DNA from: Blasia pusilla
Taxonomy: Eukaryota; Marchantiophyta; Marchantiopsida; Blasiales
Direction: 5' to 3'
Assembly (NCBI GenBank): GCA_050084515.1
Contig: CM114272.1
Span: 58,528,001 to 58,592,000, forward strand
Length of the DNA: 64,000 nucleotides
In this document: positions 51,370 through 62,295 of the stretch, in pieces
Numbering within the stretch: the first letter of the stretch is position 1
Layout of the letters: every line of letters starts with the position of its first letter
Position numbers and translations under genes: made by a program
Notes under the pieces: model-generated
What the model was told of the DNA's origin: nothing
The model's database searches: none
The model's input: only the letters and a program-made list of their open reading frames with translations

Positions 51370-52352
51370 TCACTCGTACTCATCCCCCCAGTGCCACTTG
51401 TGATCCACCTTGGTCAGCATGGTCAACGGCTTCGCAATCAAACTGAATCCCTTGACGTACCGCCGATAGAAGTTCGCCAATCCCATGAATGCGTGAACAC
51501 GGCTCACATCTTTAGGGCGTGGAATGCATGAGATAGCCTCTACCTTCATCTCTTGAACACCAAGGCCCCCTGGGTATAAAGTATGACCCAAGTACTCAAT
51601 ATGGTTGTAGAAGAACTTGCACTTGCCTGGATGTAGCTTTAGCCCATGTAATTGCAATCGTCGAAACACCTCCTCTAGATGTTGCTCATGCTCTTCAACC
51701 GTGGCGCTAAAGACTACGATGTCATCAATATAACACCTAGCAAAATCCAGAGCAGCCAAGAACCTATCCATGACCCTTTGAAACTCAACCGGGGTGTTCT
51801 TTAACCCAAATGGTAAGAACCGCCATTGGTACAAATAATCCTTCCCATGAGGATCGATGCCCCAAAATGCCGTCTTCTGCCTGTCCTCCAATCTGATAGG
51901 CAGTTGGTGGTATCCGGCTCGCAAATCCAATGAACTGAAGACCTTTGCGTGACCAATCGCATGAAAGATCTCCTCAGGGGTGGGCATGGCATACCTATCA
52001 GACTTTGTCTGCCAATTGATAGGTCGGTAATCCCCACACATTCGCCTATCCGTCCAGTTGCCATGCACATCCTTCTTGGCGGGCATGAGAGTGGCAGATG
52101 CATACTCCCAATGCGACATCTCCACTAGTCCTGATCCAACCAAGTCCTGGCTCCTACTCTGAATCAAAGCCCTCTCCATATCATTGTACTTGTAGGGTCG
52201 TTGGAAGAAATGCGGATCCTCGGTCCCTTCAACGTACCCAAATCCTCCATGCTTAATGCAAAGCAGCTCCTATAACTCCTGAGGAACTGATGTATCCGGC
52301 GTCGCTCTCCTCCTATCAACTTAGGGCCCATATCTAGCTCCCAAGTCTCCAT
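51370..52352 (-). pseudogene. Element C reverse transcriptase (long open frame)
   Basis: A 269-codon open frame (52179-51370) covers most of the domain: RMCGDYRPINWQTKSDRYAM, SSLDLRAGYHQLPIRLED, WRFLPFGLKNTPVEFQRVMD, CYIDDIVVFSATVEEHEQHL, IEYLGHT and FMGLANFYRRYVKGF. YIDD is intact, unlike in B. The first part (52352-52180) is in another frame, so a frameshift separates it. The clear Ty3/gypsy sequence makes this the best anchor for classifying the family. Confidence 0.9.
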
Positions 52353-52689
52353 CGTGACTACGGTAGGACTCTCTGGCGTGGGTATCGGTGGTTGCTATGG
52401 TGCAACCCCATCTTGAACAACAACACTCGGCTGCTCTCTTGCAGCCAACTGCAAACTCTGATCTCCTCCACATGTAGTGCCTAGAACTACACTCGATGTT
52501 GTGGCTATCATCTCCTGGCGTACCTGCAAAACATCCCAAGAAGTCCAAGGGTGTCTCTTCCGATCTCCTAGGGTGTGTGGATCTCCTTGGGTCTCGCCCC
52601 CAGCCATTGCCTCCACCGTCTTGGTACGCATCGGGCTCACCAACGCAATCGTTGTGATCTATCGCAATCTCATACGGCGCTGCTCAGCC

Positions 52690-53690
52690 ACTCCCAAGCT
52701 GAGGATCCATGTCAATCAGTTCACGTCCATCGCTTGACCCAAGATATGGCATCGTGATGCCTCTAACACTGACGGTACTACCATCACTGTTGTGGGAAAT
52801 CCCATTGCTTGGTCTCTCTCGTCGACGTTGGGCTCCACCAAACGCTGAACGTGGTCATCCCAAACCAAGCCATGACCGACCTCCTTGTATGCATAGGAAG
52901 CGGAAAACTCACAAACATAGGCAAGGCTGCCCGCGGCCTACATACCTTGTTGACCACAGTCTACGGTGGTAGATCATCGTGCCTCACTGCTTGTGATCGA
53001 CGACTTGGATCCAAAATAAAATCCACTAAAAAATGGGAGGGGCGCTCCACTCTCGCATACTCCCTCCATAACACCGCATGGGGCACCAATTTGGTCCACC
53101 ATAGATGCAAGCGATGGGCTCTAGAACCTACACTCGCTGCATCCAAGAACTCTGTTGGGCCGATCCAAGCACGAACCTGATGAGCACTCGTCACCACCCG
53201 TGACCTAGAGTCTCCTAAGATCGGCACATTCTCCAGAATGTAGGCTGGAGAACAAGACTGGTGCTCTTGCAACTTCCATAAGACCCTCAACATCTCCCAA
53301 AACAACCTGGACCGAGTGTCAGCCAACCCGCTGCCTCGTCTAGTACTCGATTTGTCCTCATATGGCCAGTCGAAAATGACCAAATCAATGGTCCCTACCC
53401 GCTCTAAGTCATGTGCCCCCAACAACGAAATATCCCTCGGTAGGGAACTCTAGTACCCCTGTACCGCGCACGCAGACAATAAGTCGGGAAAACGTAGGCA
53501 TAACTGCGCCGTATATCGTAGTGAGACGCGCCTCGCAACATCATCACTCTTCACATACAAGTACTGCTGTACTCGCACTCCTGCCTACAAAACAACAGCT
53601 AACCCGATGCTTATCCCTCCAAAGAGATCTAACATTCGAATACCCTCCTCCGGGGTACACCACACAATGGGTGTGGTATCCAAGGGTATC
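52690..53690 (-). pseudogene. Element C cytosine-5 DNA methyltransferase domain (DNMT3/DRM-like)
   Basis: Motif I is LDLFGGISIGLAVVL (about 53588-53632). Motif IV reads VIFDWPYEDKS, so the catalytic Cys is Tyr (codon at 53360-53362). Downstream are DTRSRLFWEMLRVLW, ILENVP (ENVP at 53222-53233) and FLDAASVGSRAHRLHLWW (about 53094-53150), the DNMT3-like AHRARYFW block. Stops at 53585-53587 and near 53450 stand where B has CAG (Gln). The C-terminal motif region (52700-52960) is more degraded. Domain order and position equal those of B, so the domain belongs to the element and is not a host gene. This copy is inactive. Confidence 0.83.
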
Positions 53691-54060
53691 ATCGTAGCAC
53701 TCCCTGCTACCTCGGGTTCCTCAGACCTGTCACGCTTTGGTGCAAACGCCTCGCTCCATGTGGTATGCACGTGCTCATCTGCCAATCGTCGAAGCTCCTC
53801 AGTCGAGCCCCATAGCGGCACCTCTCCTCCACGGAATGATGTGGCTACCATAACACTCCTCTTCATAGAAATGTCAGGAACAAGAATATCCTCTGCATGG
53901 ACATGTCCCTCAATCAAATAACTAGGCCAAGTCATGGCACTGCTAAATGTTGCTAAGGTCGCCATCTCTCCTCGTCGTTGCTCGATCATTGCAGTTGTGA
54001 ATCAAACGGGTAATGAGCTAAGGCGCCCATCACTTGATTGCCATCATGGTCTGTAGGACG

Positions 54061-54571
54061 CTAACTCCTCCCAGTAATCCAGGGCTGTGTTATACCCCAT
54101 CGTGTATAACACTGCTCTACCAAGATGTCGTAGGACTCTACATCAGTCACTATCGCCTTGGCTCGCACCACGGACTCATCAGTAGGATGTCCCGGTAAAT
54201 CCTCACCATGACCTTCTGTCGGGTGATATATTGTGTGGTACTTGCTCCACCCAAGGATGTATGTATCCGGAATGGACAACGCTCCACATCGGCTCTTGTT
54301 GAGCCCAATCCTCTGAATGACGCTTTCCCCAACATGAGGGGTTGCACTCCTGAATCCAACAAGACGCACTGTGGACTAAAAGCTCTACCTCTGGACTCAC
54401 CAATTGGAAGACCTGTCCTTGGTTATCCAGCAACACAACACCAAGAGAAGCCATGGCATGCTCTATCGTGGGTCTAGCGGGCATCTCCGCCATCCTAGCA
54501 TGCGCTCCAAGGGTTGGTCCATCACCTCCTCTACAACCATCTCTAAACGTGATGCAGGAACTCCAACTCAA
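54061..54571 (-). pseudogene. Element C aspartic protease region
   Basis: One frame gives MPARPTIEHAMASLGVVLLDN, shared with B (MPARPAIERAVVTLGVVLLDN). After a frameshift another frame gives MLDSGVQPLMLGKASF with the active-site Asp-Ser-Gly. The remainder (AKAIVTDVESYDILV) matches the second half of the protease fold in B. Confidence 0.72.
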
Positions 54572-54599
54572 TGCTCACATAGCGTAGCGACCAGCCGAA

Positions 54600-55080
54600 A
54601 AGCCTTGGCGGGCGTACCCCCCAACGTCATAACATCAGAAGCAGAAAATAAAGAAGCGCGTTACACAATGGTGGCCGCCCCCAACAACGTCCTCGACACA
54701 TGCCCCTCCTGAGCATCAACAATAGGAGTCATCGTACTCGCTTCTCCCATCGCCCTCCTTGCCTGCACACCAACAACATCACCAACTCTCCAAGAACTCT
54801 GATCAGGACCCATCGATGGGGTCCTCATCGCCTCGGACAACGTCAAAGATTGAGAAAGCCTAGTCTGTTTCTTGGCTTCCCCTCGCTGTGGATCCAACTC
54901 TACGGCCAGTCCACGTGTCACAATTGCGGCTGCCTCCATCTGGGCAATCGCGCACATCCAACAAGGATCCTCCATATCTCTGGCTGCTCCATATGATGTC
55001 GATGCCACGGATCCGGCTTCGGGTAATCTCAATGCCATAGCCGAAATCTGATCCTGTAGCTGATGCATCTGAGCAGCCAT
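54600..55080 (-). pseudogene. Element C gag-protease linker, function unknown
   Basis: A 139-codon open frame (55080-54661) begins MAAQMHQLQDQISAMALRL, a short heptad-like stretch, and continues with low-complexity sequence. It has no recognised domain. It lies between the zinc knuckles and the protease, and a diverged counterpart fills 42.0-42.4 kb in B. Confidence 0.5.
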
Positions 55081-55241
55081 CCTAGCCTCACGCTTGGCAT
55101 CTCCCTCGATGCGTCTAGGTGGTAGGACTCTACCTCCTCCATAGGTAGCTCCACCACCGTGTCGGGCAACTCCAGCTCCTCGTCCCCCAACGGGACCACC
55201 TGGTGCACGATCTCTAGGCCCACCCAGACTGGCTACTCGCT

Positions 55242-56556
55242 CTAGTGCCCTCTATGGCCCTCAGTCCGGAAGTAACTCAGGATGTGAACTGAATACCTAG
55301 CGCTTGTATGACCATACCTCTGACAATAGTCACACTGATAACCTCCTCGTGTAGCACCATCTCCTCCTCCATGCTGAGGCACACGTCCGTCACCCTGACG
55401 AGTGCAATCGCGCTGATGATGGGCTCCACCACATGACCAACAAGTAATAGTAGATGGCTGATGCTGAGCCACATATGAAGGCATAGGTCTGTGTGGCACG
55501 GCCTCCCGATATCCTCCCTAAGCTCGTGGTGCCACAATCGACCTATCTCGGAGTCCGCGTTGCTGCACAAGTGGTGCAGACAATCGCGACAGCTCTCGCC
55601 CAGAACCCATAATGCTACGCTCTCCTCCGCCATGTTGCGCTCAACATTCTCGGCGGTCCTAAAAACATCTCTCAACGTAGGGGAAGTGTTAAAATAAGAA
55701 GCACCCCCTCTCGCACTCGTGTCCGTAGGGTCTGATCCAGCATCGTGTACCATGACTGGATAGCCTGAGCCTTTGTCACCCCTTGAGTGACATTGATCAA
55801 CCGGCGCAAGCGAGTGTAAGCCTCACACAAACTCTCACCCAGGTGCCTCTGGAAGTCGTGGATGCTCCACAACTTCTCCGTCCGTAACCCTTGGTAGCTC
55901 GCCCTCAACTCAGCAAAGAACTCAACCACAGGGTTGAAGCTGGGACGAACCCGTCTTCAACCACAGGGTTGAAGACGGGTTCGTCCCACGGGTTGAAGAC
56001 CCGTGCGAGTGACCCCTCCTTAAAAGTCACTAGAGGAAGAGGAAGTAACCTCTCTTGACTCTTCCTCCTCATCTGGGAACGGCTCCGTCCATGACACATA
56101 ATGTGGGTCATAGTAGAGCCTCCACGCCTCAATCTCACGTGCATATCTCTGAGAGAACTCATGGTAATCGTCCATGGGCGCCCCCTCTAAATGCTGGAAC
56201 ATACCGTTCCATGGTGTAAATGGGTTAAACTCTCTAGAGTTCCTGGCCCGCTGGGAGTGGCACGAACTCCTAAACTCTACTATGAAATCGTGCAACTCAA
56301 TCGTATCTACTGCACCTGAAAACCTACGCGGTCCTCTACCCCGGTCGTCCATCTTGTACGCCCAATTGGTAGGACCACTCACAATGTGTGGCGATGTGCT
56401 CACAAACTCCTCTACACCCTCCCCCTTTTCTGACGATGACACAGAAGGAGGTCGAGGTGGTCCCTCACGTGGAGACTCTTGGAACCTCGCGCCAGTCCGC
56501 ATGGTAAAGGACCAAAATGGGTAACCTGAACACATGGCGATGTCCCTCCTTAGCAA
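55242..56556 (-). pseudogene. Element C gag with two zinc knuckles
   Basis: The N-terminal 178-codon frame (56556-56020) includes FSGAVDTIELHDFIVEF, MFQHLEGAPMDDYHEF and PHYVSWTEPFPDEEEESRE. The capsid-like continuation (55929-55672) has GESLCEAYTRLRRLINVTQG. The last part (to 55242) has CWSCGGAHHQRDC (C-x2-C-x3-H-x4-C) and CDYCQRYGHTSARY, whose last Cys is Tyr. Stops and a frameshift separate the three parts, and a perfect hairpin interrupts the middle. Confidence 0.78.
55941..55988. repeat. Perfect 22-bp inverted repeat with 4-base loop in gag
   Basis: Arms 55941-55962 and 55967-55988 are exact reverse complements around the loop ACAG. A second, shorter inverted repeat (CACGGGT...ACCCGTG) follows at 55988-56006, built from the same words. 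The palindrome interrupts the gag coding sequence. Confidence 0.95.
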
Positions 56557-57309
56557 CTACAAATCTTGACCCCAACTTGGTCATAGAGACAACTCCGCCA
56601 ATGAGCAAGTCATACTCCTCCCGTACTGACACTGCTCAAAACTCCTCGATACACAGTGCGGTTCCAATGGAACGGTACGGCGTTCCAGGCGGCACTGAAC
56701 GGCTTGGCCCTTGATGGTGGGATGCGGCACTCAGCGGCATACCCTCCTCAATCAACAATAAACCCACACTCTCCTTCATAATGACGGTGCGGCTCCGCAA
56801 TCGAGACGGTGCGGTGCGGCCACGGCGCGGCAATCGGCGGCGCGTTGCGGCTATGGGCGTCACAACACGGTACTCGATCGTCGTTGAGTGGCTACCAATC
56901 ACAACATAGCAGCATGAAATCACAACTCAAACACCATAACCGAAGGTCATCTGCCATCACTGGTTGATGACGAAACTACGATGATGTCGGCGGACTGAAC
57001 AAAGTACGTGGTGGCGACGCAAGTAAGAGAATCAACAAACGTCGTGGAAGACCCTCCACTCCGTAACGGCGGCAATGGCAACCAAAGGGTGGACAAGAAG
57101 ATGGACCATTGACGGTGATGATTGACCATTGACGGTGACTATGACGGCGACGGCCACCGCCGGCGTGGCAGCTGGTTTAGGGTTTGAACAATTTAACCCT
57201 AAAAATTGCCTAACAATGACAGTTTTGCAAGATTGACCATAAATTTTTGCTCGCAAGTCCAAATTGTGCACTGTTTATTGCACAGCGTGCATAGCTTCAC
57301 GATCTACAA

Positions 57310-58242
57310 TAGCGTCAAAAAATATTTAGAATTGAATCTTCCAGTGAAAACTTACTGGGATTGTCGTAAAGCCCAATGTCTCTTTCTCCTACACAAAATT
57401 TGGCAACGCTTTCCGCGCTGATTTCTCCCAACAAAAATGTAAAACCTGTAAAAATACAAATCAGCAAGCTAGATGGTGCTCTCAAGAGCATCAACATGGA
57501 GCAACTGCGCCATACTCAATCCCTATCAAAAATTGGGCAGTGCTTCCGCGTGCCACTCTTCTGCATAAAAAATTGGCAAATGCAAAGAACAATCAAAGCA
57601 GCCCTTGCTCGTGAGCACTCCCATGAGGCGTTGAATGGGGAACACAGTCCCCAATGTGGTAAAACAGCGAGTGACCAATGAGCTCCCCCATGAAGCTCTC
57701 TCACTTTCTCATTCTCTCATTCTCTCATTCTCTCATTGTAAAGTAAGATCTAATCTCTCTCTACACCATAGCTCTCAAAGGTGTGCACTCTCTCTCATGT
57801 CAAACCAAACCCACTGTCCTAATGAGAGGCTTGGGTTATACTCACAAGGCAAGGGACCACAACTCCACCGCCTTATGCCAAGAGGTTCAACAACGAGAGA
57901 ATGAGCTCTCAAGCTCTCTCTCCTTGAGGTATACCCCTCCCCTCTCCCAAGCTCTCTCCACGGTAACCTATTCTCCCAAGTCACCTCCTTGGCTCTTGAC
58001 GTGATGTAGGAGGTCAAGAGCCACTTTCCAAAAATATGAAGTCGATCATATACTCAAAATGGTACTTACCTAAAATAGTAAGTTCCTCAATATGGCTCCA
58101 AATGAGCCGAAACGAAGGGGAAACCTACTCTCTCAGGTTTTTCGGGGCCTTAACAGGTCATCCTCGACCTACTGAGCGTGTTCTCCACTACTCACGAAGG
58201 CCCTCTACTAGATCTCACCAATCTATCCTAAAAGACGTGATA
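57310..58242 (-). repeat. Right (5') LTR-like segment of element C, parts Z and W
   Basis: About 0.93 kb. The outer part Z (about 57738-58242) matches 47450-47961 at the left end with few changes. The inner part W (57310-57737) matches 29.3-29.6 kb and contains GGGGAACACAGTCCCC near 57638. A degraded primer-binding-like sequence lies near 57.29 kb. W has no counterpart at the left end of C. Confidence 0.7.
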
Positions 58243-58749
58243 GTGTTCTGAGAGGGTGGAGATTTTTCATAGAGTTATGCCTATGGCATTTGAGAACTTA
58301 GCTATTGCTCAGCATAGAGATACATTGAGGTATACGACCATTCGTGGAGGAGGTTATCATCCAGGGATTAGGAGGTTTCATCCTGGAGATTACGTGTATT
58401 TACAGCAGGCGGCACCCACGACACTAAATATCACTGTAGGACGCACGATCCTATGTGTGCACGAGGTATTATCGACCAGAATGCTCCTATTGGAGGGAGG
58501 GCTTGTATGGTTTGGAAGGATCATGTGCGCAATTGTGCTTCATGTCATCTTCCGAAAGTGGACGGGACAATGGATCCGAGCTTGGCAATGGTACATGTAG
58601 GCTTGAGATGTATGTTGTGTGGATCTGCGATGGGTGCAGCCGCCATGTTGGTATTTGATGGTTGTTCTTGAGGGTGGCATATGTCATGTCTGACCCCCCC
58701 TCTTGATGTAGTTCCCACGGGACGATGGATGTGTCTGAGATGTATATAG
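58243..58749 (+). pseudogene. Element B integrase C terminus and PHD finger
   Basis: After the target duplication the integrase resumes (RVMPMAFENLAIAQHRDTLR, RRFHPGDYVYLQ). The last 50 codons form a PHD finger: CMLC (58609-58620), LVFDGC (first Cys of the second pair is Phe), a TGA where C copies have CGA-type Arg, GWHMSC, and GRWMCLRC before the TAG at 58747-58749. PHD fingers bind histone H3 tails. Here the domain takes the place where chromoviruses carry a chromodomain on integrase. Confidence 0.82.
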
Positions 58750-59234
58750 GGTAGTAGGTCATGTCAGGGAGATGTGATATTTTCTATGTGGAGTTAGGGG
58801 GATCCAACTGCCAACTAGGGGGGCGGTTGTGTGATCTCCATGTATATGTATGAGTTGATTTATGTACATGTGTGGATCTACCCGTGTGTGGGGAAGATCA
58901 GTGTTGTGTGGTGTGGATGTGACCAGCGATGTATGTTGTGTAGCGATATGTATGCGCACGACAACCATCCCTTCCCACCTATGATAACCTCAAGAACAAC
59001 CAAAATAGCTCTTCCCCCAAAAATAGCCAAAAACACAAACTTACGAACAAATGTTATCGTGTGACCATTGACTCAATCAAAATATCACGTAACCTAAAAT
59101 ATAAAATAGAGTTAAAAACCTCAATCCCGACGCAATGAAGTTGGGGCCCATTTCATCCGACCACTTAGAATAAAGTTATGTCCAAACATCCCCAATAGGA
59201 TAGAACTCTACATATCAACCAAATATGATAAACA

Positions 59235-62200
59235 GTTGTTGTGCACATACACATCGTTGTTCATATCCATATAGCAAATAGCATTGATCTTCCCAACATA
59301 CAAAAAGATTTGTATACATACAAAAGTACACTCACACATTAATAACAAGACCACACAGTTGCCACTCTAACTTGCAATCATGCATCCTAACTCCAAATAG
59401 CACTCATCATATGTGACATAATGTAATCCATTGCTCTATAAACATATGGGACACACCCATTATTCTGTGGGAAGTGCCTCAAAGGGGGAAGTCAAGCATG
59501 ACATGTGCCACCCTCTAGAACAACCATTACAAACCAACATAATGGTTGAATCCCTCATAGATCCACAAAATATACACCTCAAGTCAGTATGTACCAATCC
59601 CAAACCCAAACTCATATCTACTACATTCACGTTTGGAAGATGGCATGAAACGTAATTACAAAATGATCCTTCCAAATCATACCACATCATCCCCTCCCTC
59701 CAACATCAAGACTTAATTAGGTAGCACTTACTCAAAATCCATACATTAGGATGAAGCCACATCGTTTTATCGTTATAAAGCGAAAATGTGGCATAGTGAT
59801 CTATCAACATCCGATCACACAAGGCTTGAAAATATCATTTGAACTCGGTACCTTGATGCGTCAACACCTATGCCAATGCATTGGAATCATTCAACTCACA
59901 ATCCATAAACGCTTAAGTTGCTCACACTCAATCCCACATCCTACAAACTATCAAGCACTGGTCTATATGTCATGCCACCAATATTGAACCTAGAGCAAGT
60001 AGTGAGTATGTTTTCCTCCAAAATTCCCCAATTTGTTATGGGCATGCCACACAACTTATGCTTGTTGGAAGATTGAGGCACCACATGCATTCCATCTTAC
60101 GAAGGGATGGAGTTAGCAAGAGTTAGCCTACATGGGATGGAATGGACACACGGGGCACATTCTTAGAAGGCATTGCCATACAAGATTGTATAGTAATAGC
60201 CCTATTTAGTTCACTATTGGGAGTGGAAAATTTAATGAGGGCAATGGCGGCGGCCATTGGGATATCATTAGATCCTAGACTTTCTACATGTCCAATGAAG
60301 TCTTGCATGAGTGGCATATTAGGTGCACACCAACACAATGGGTAGGATTTGCGATACAAGTATCAATGACATTGCAAAGTGGTTTTGTACAATTTGTTTT
60401 CTATATAGCTAAATATTTCATCTATGTTGCATAATTTGGCTTGTTGATTAAAATATCAAATGTATTCTATGGAAAATTTCTCACAAATATCAAATTAAAG
60501 TCAAAAAAGGGAGAAGAATTGTGAGTTATTTGCAAGTCTTGTTGCGAGTCAAACTCGCAAAAGCTAACAATAGAGATGCAAAGATACATAATTTTTCAAG
60601 TCCATTGCAACCCAACTGCGAGCCAACTACGACTAGATTATAAGAGTACCAAATTTGGATTTGAGACACATTGCAGTCATAAACTTTGTGTCAACTTCTT
60701 AGTTATACGAATCAATTGCAAGTGCTAGAAGTGCTATACTTGCAAAGTTGCGAGCCTAGTGTGGTTGCGTTGTAAATGAAGTACATGTCACGTGTGGTTT
60801 GTGGGACTCGCAAATTTCTTATAGATGCAGTAGACTATGTACCAATGATTATTATTGTATGCATGTGAATGCCTCTTGTAGATTCTCACCTAATCTCCGC
60901 TAAAAATCTTGTAGATTCATCACCTTATTGGTCCATACACCTTGGTATTTTCTCCCCAAATCTTGGAAGAGCTCAACTTTTGGGTTGAAAGTAGGGGGGT
61001 CTCTACCACTAGAGACCTTTGCCACCTTGATCACTACTATTAATTACACCATCTCCCTCTAGTCCTGAATTTGATGGTGCGGTCATATTTGTTTGCACAA
61101 TCTCACTATATGCCTCACAACCACTAGTGGAGAGATAACTTGGAAACCAATGGATCATACAAGGTCCAATCTCTACCTTGTATAAAGATTGGAACTCATG
61201 ATAGGCATCCATAGAAAGGCCCTCTAAATGTTGAAACAAACCCTTCCAAACCATGAAAGGGTTCCATCAAGTCAGTGCTTGTATCTCCATGAAATTCACT
61301 ATATGTCAAAATACTAGACAAAAATATCTAAGTCAATGGTATCTACGCACTTAGGAAGCGTTACATGATTATATGGGTCATATCATCCTTGTCTCTTCAC
61401 AAGACACTATCTCTTTGTATGATTTTTCACTAGAATCATTGTCCTATAATGGACATATAACCACAAACGTAAGTCTTTGTGATTCCTCACTTGAAACTCC
61501 TTGATACATCACTTTGTTATGCTTAACTTCTCTACTATCGCTGGAACTACCCCATTCTTCCGAACCCTAGAAGAAAGTCATGATAACAACCACGTCTTAT
61601 ATGTTGGAGTACTCAGACTCAACCTAAGCTTCTCATACTCCTTACTAGCTCACACATGTTAACAATAATCCCATGACGTCAACCCGACCTCACACAATCA
61701 AAGACTTAGGCTTGCCCTGAGCCTCGTGTACAAGCTCACCTAAGCTAACAATTTTTTTCAAGTCACAAGTCAGATCCTTACTCATGCAACCACCCTATAT
61801 CCACAATCATGCTACATACAAAAGGATTCTATAGTTGATAGCTTAAATATTCCCATTTGTCACAATCTCTAGTTGATATCCAATGCCCTCTACAGTAAGA
61901 GACAAGTGCAAGAAGATGACTTGAATGGATAATCAAAACACATGCGATATCCCTCCTCTACACAGTTGACAATGAGTGTTTTGTGTGATGTAGAAATCAA
62001 GGGAACTTATGGAAGGAACCACATGGGGAATATATTTCCCAACCTATTAAAAAATACACCAAAAAGACATCCCTCCAAGTATGCGAGCTTGTATAGTCAA
62101 GTCTCTCCTAAAAAAGTCTCTCTCATGGAGCTTTTCTCATTCACTCTTTGTAAATTGAGAAATCAAATCTCAGATACTCTCTAGCTCTCTCTAATATCCA

Positions 62201-62295
62201 ACCAATCCCACTCTCATGGCGTGTTACTTACAAGGAAAGTAGGATCGTAATCATCTCTCGTTGATTAGAAATGGAATAATTTTTTGAGACGTGAG
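59235..62295 (-). mobile_element. Element D: internally deleted member of the same gypsy family
   Basis: Minus-strand relic. The right end (about 61.95-62.29 kb) resembles the LTR-like Z/W segments, with TGGGGAATATATTTCCCA and an outer GACGTGA. Gag follows at about 61.4-60.9 kb (LFQHLEGLSMDAYHEF). Protease, methyltransferase, RT and RNase H are absent. Integrase scraps lie at 59.75-60.1 kb, then the PHD finger and an end segment like that of B (ATCTTCCC, TGTGCACATACACATCG) near 59235. Confidence 0.68.
59417..59690 (-). pseudogene. Element D PHD finger (all ligands kept)
   Basis: The minus strand reads LRCIFCGS, MLVCNGCSRGWHMSC and FEALPTE, a TAA, then WVCPIC. The C4-H-C3 pattern is complete: CIFC, CNGC, H and C of WHMSC, then C-x2-C after Trp. 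The single stop sits just before the last Trp. This is the clearest evidence that the polyprotein ended in a PHD finger. Confidence 0.8.

Larger units (their letters stand above)
47323..58242 (-). mobile_element. Element C: nested Ty3/gypsy of the same family, with methyltransferase and PHD finger
   Basis: Minus-strand element inserted in the integrase of B, with 5-bp GTGTT at both borders (47318-47322, 58243-58247). The outer ends are complementary (ATCGTG... and ...GTGATA on plus). From right to left it has an LTR-like 5' segment, leader, gag, protease, methyltransferase, RT, RNase H, integrase, PHD finger, purine tract (minus AGCTAAGGGGGCA, near 49089-49101) and a complex left end that includes a 1-kb solo LTR. 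It is more complete than B: gag, RT and RNase H-integrase still have open frames of 178, 269 and 304 codons. It is nevertheless dead. Confidence 0.88.
41268..58963 (+). mobile_element. Element B: Ty3/gypsy retrotransposon with DNA methyltransferase and PHD finger, split by nested element C
   Basis: The plus-strand parts are 41268-47322 and 58243-58963. The order is partial gag, zinc knuckles, protease, methyltransferase, reverse transcriptase, RNase H, integrase, PHD finger, then a purine tract (58816-58826) and a short end segment finishing GCGCACGACA at 58963. The 5' end is truncated within gag, so no 5' LTR is present. The 47318-47322 and 58243-58247 GTGTT repeats flank the inserted DNA, and joining the two sides restores the reading frame across the integrase. 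Many stops and frameshifts make the copy dead. The RT-RH-IN order places it in Ty3/gypsy. Confidence 0.88.
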
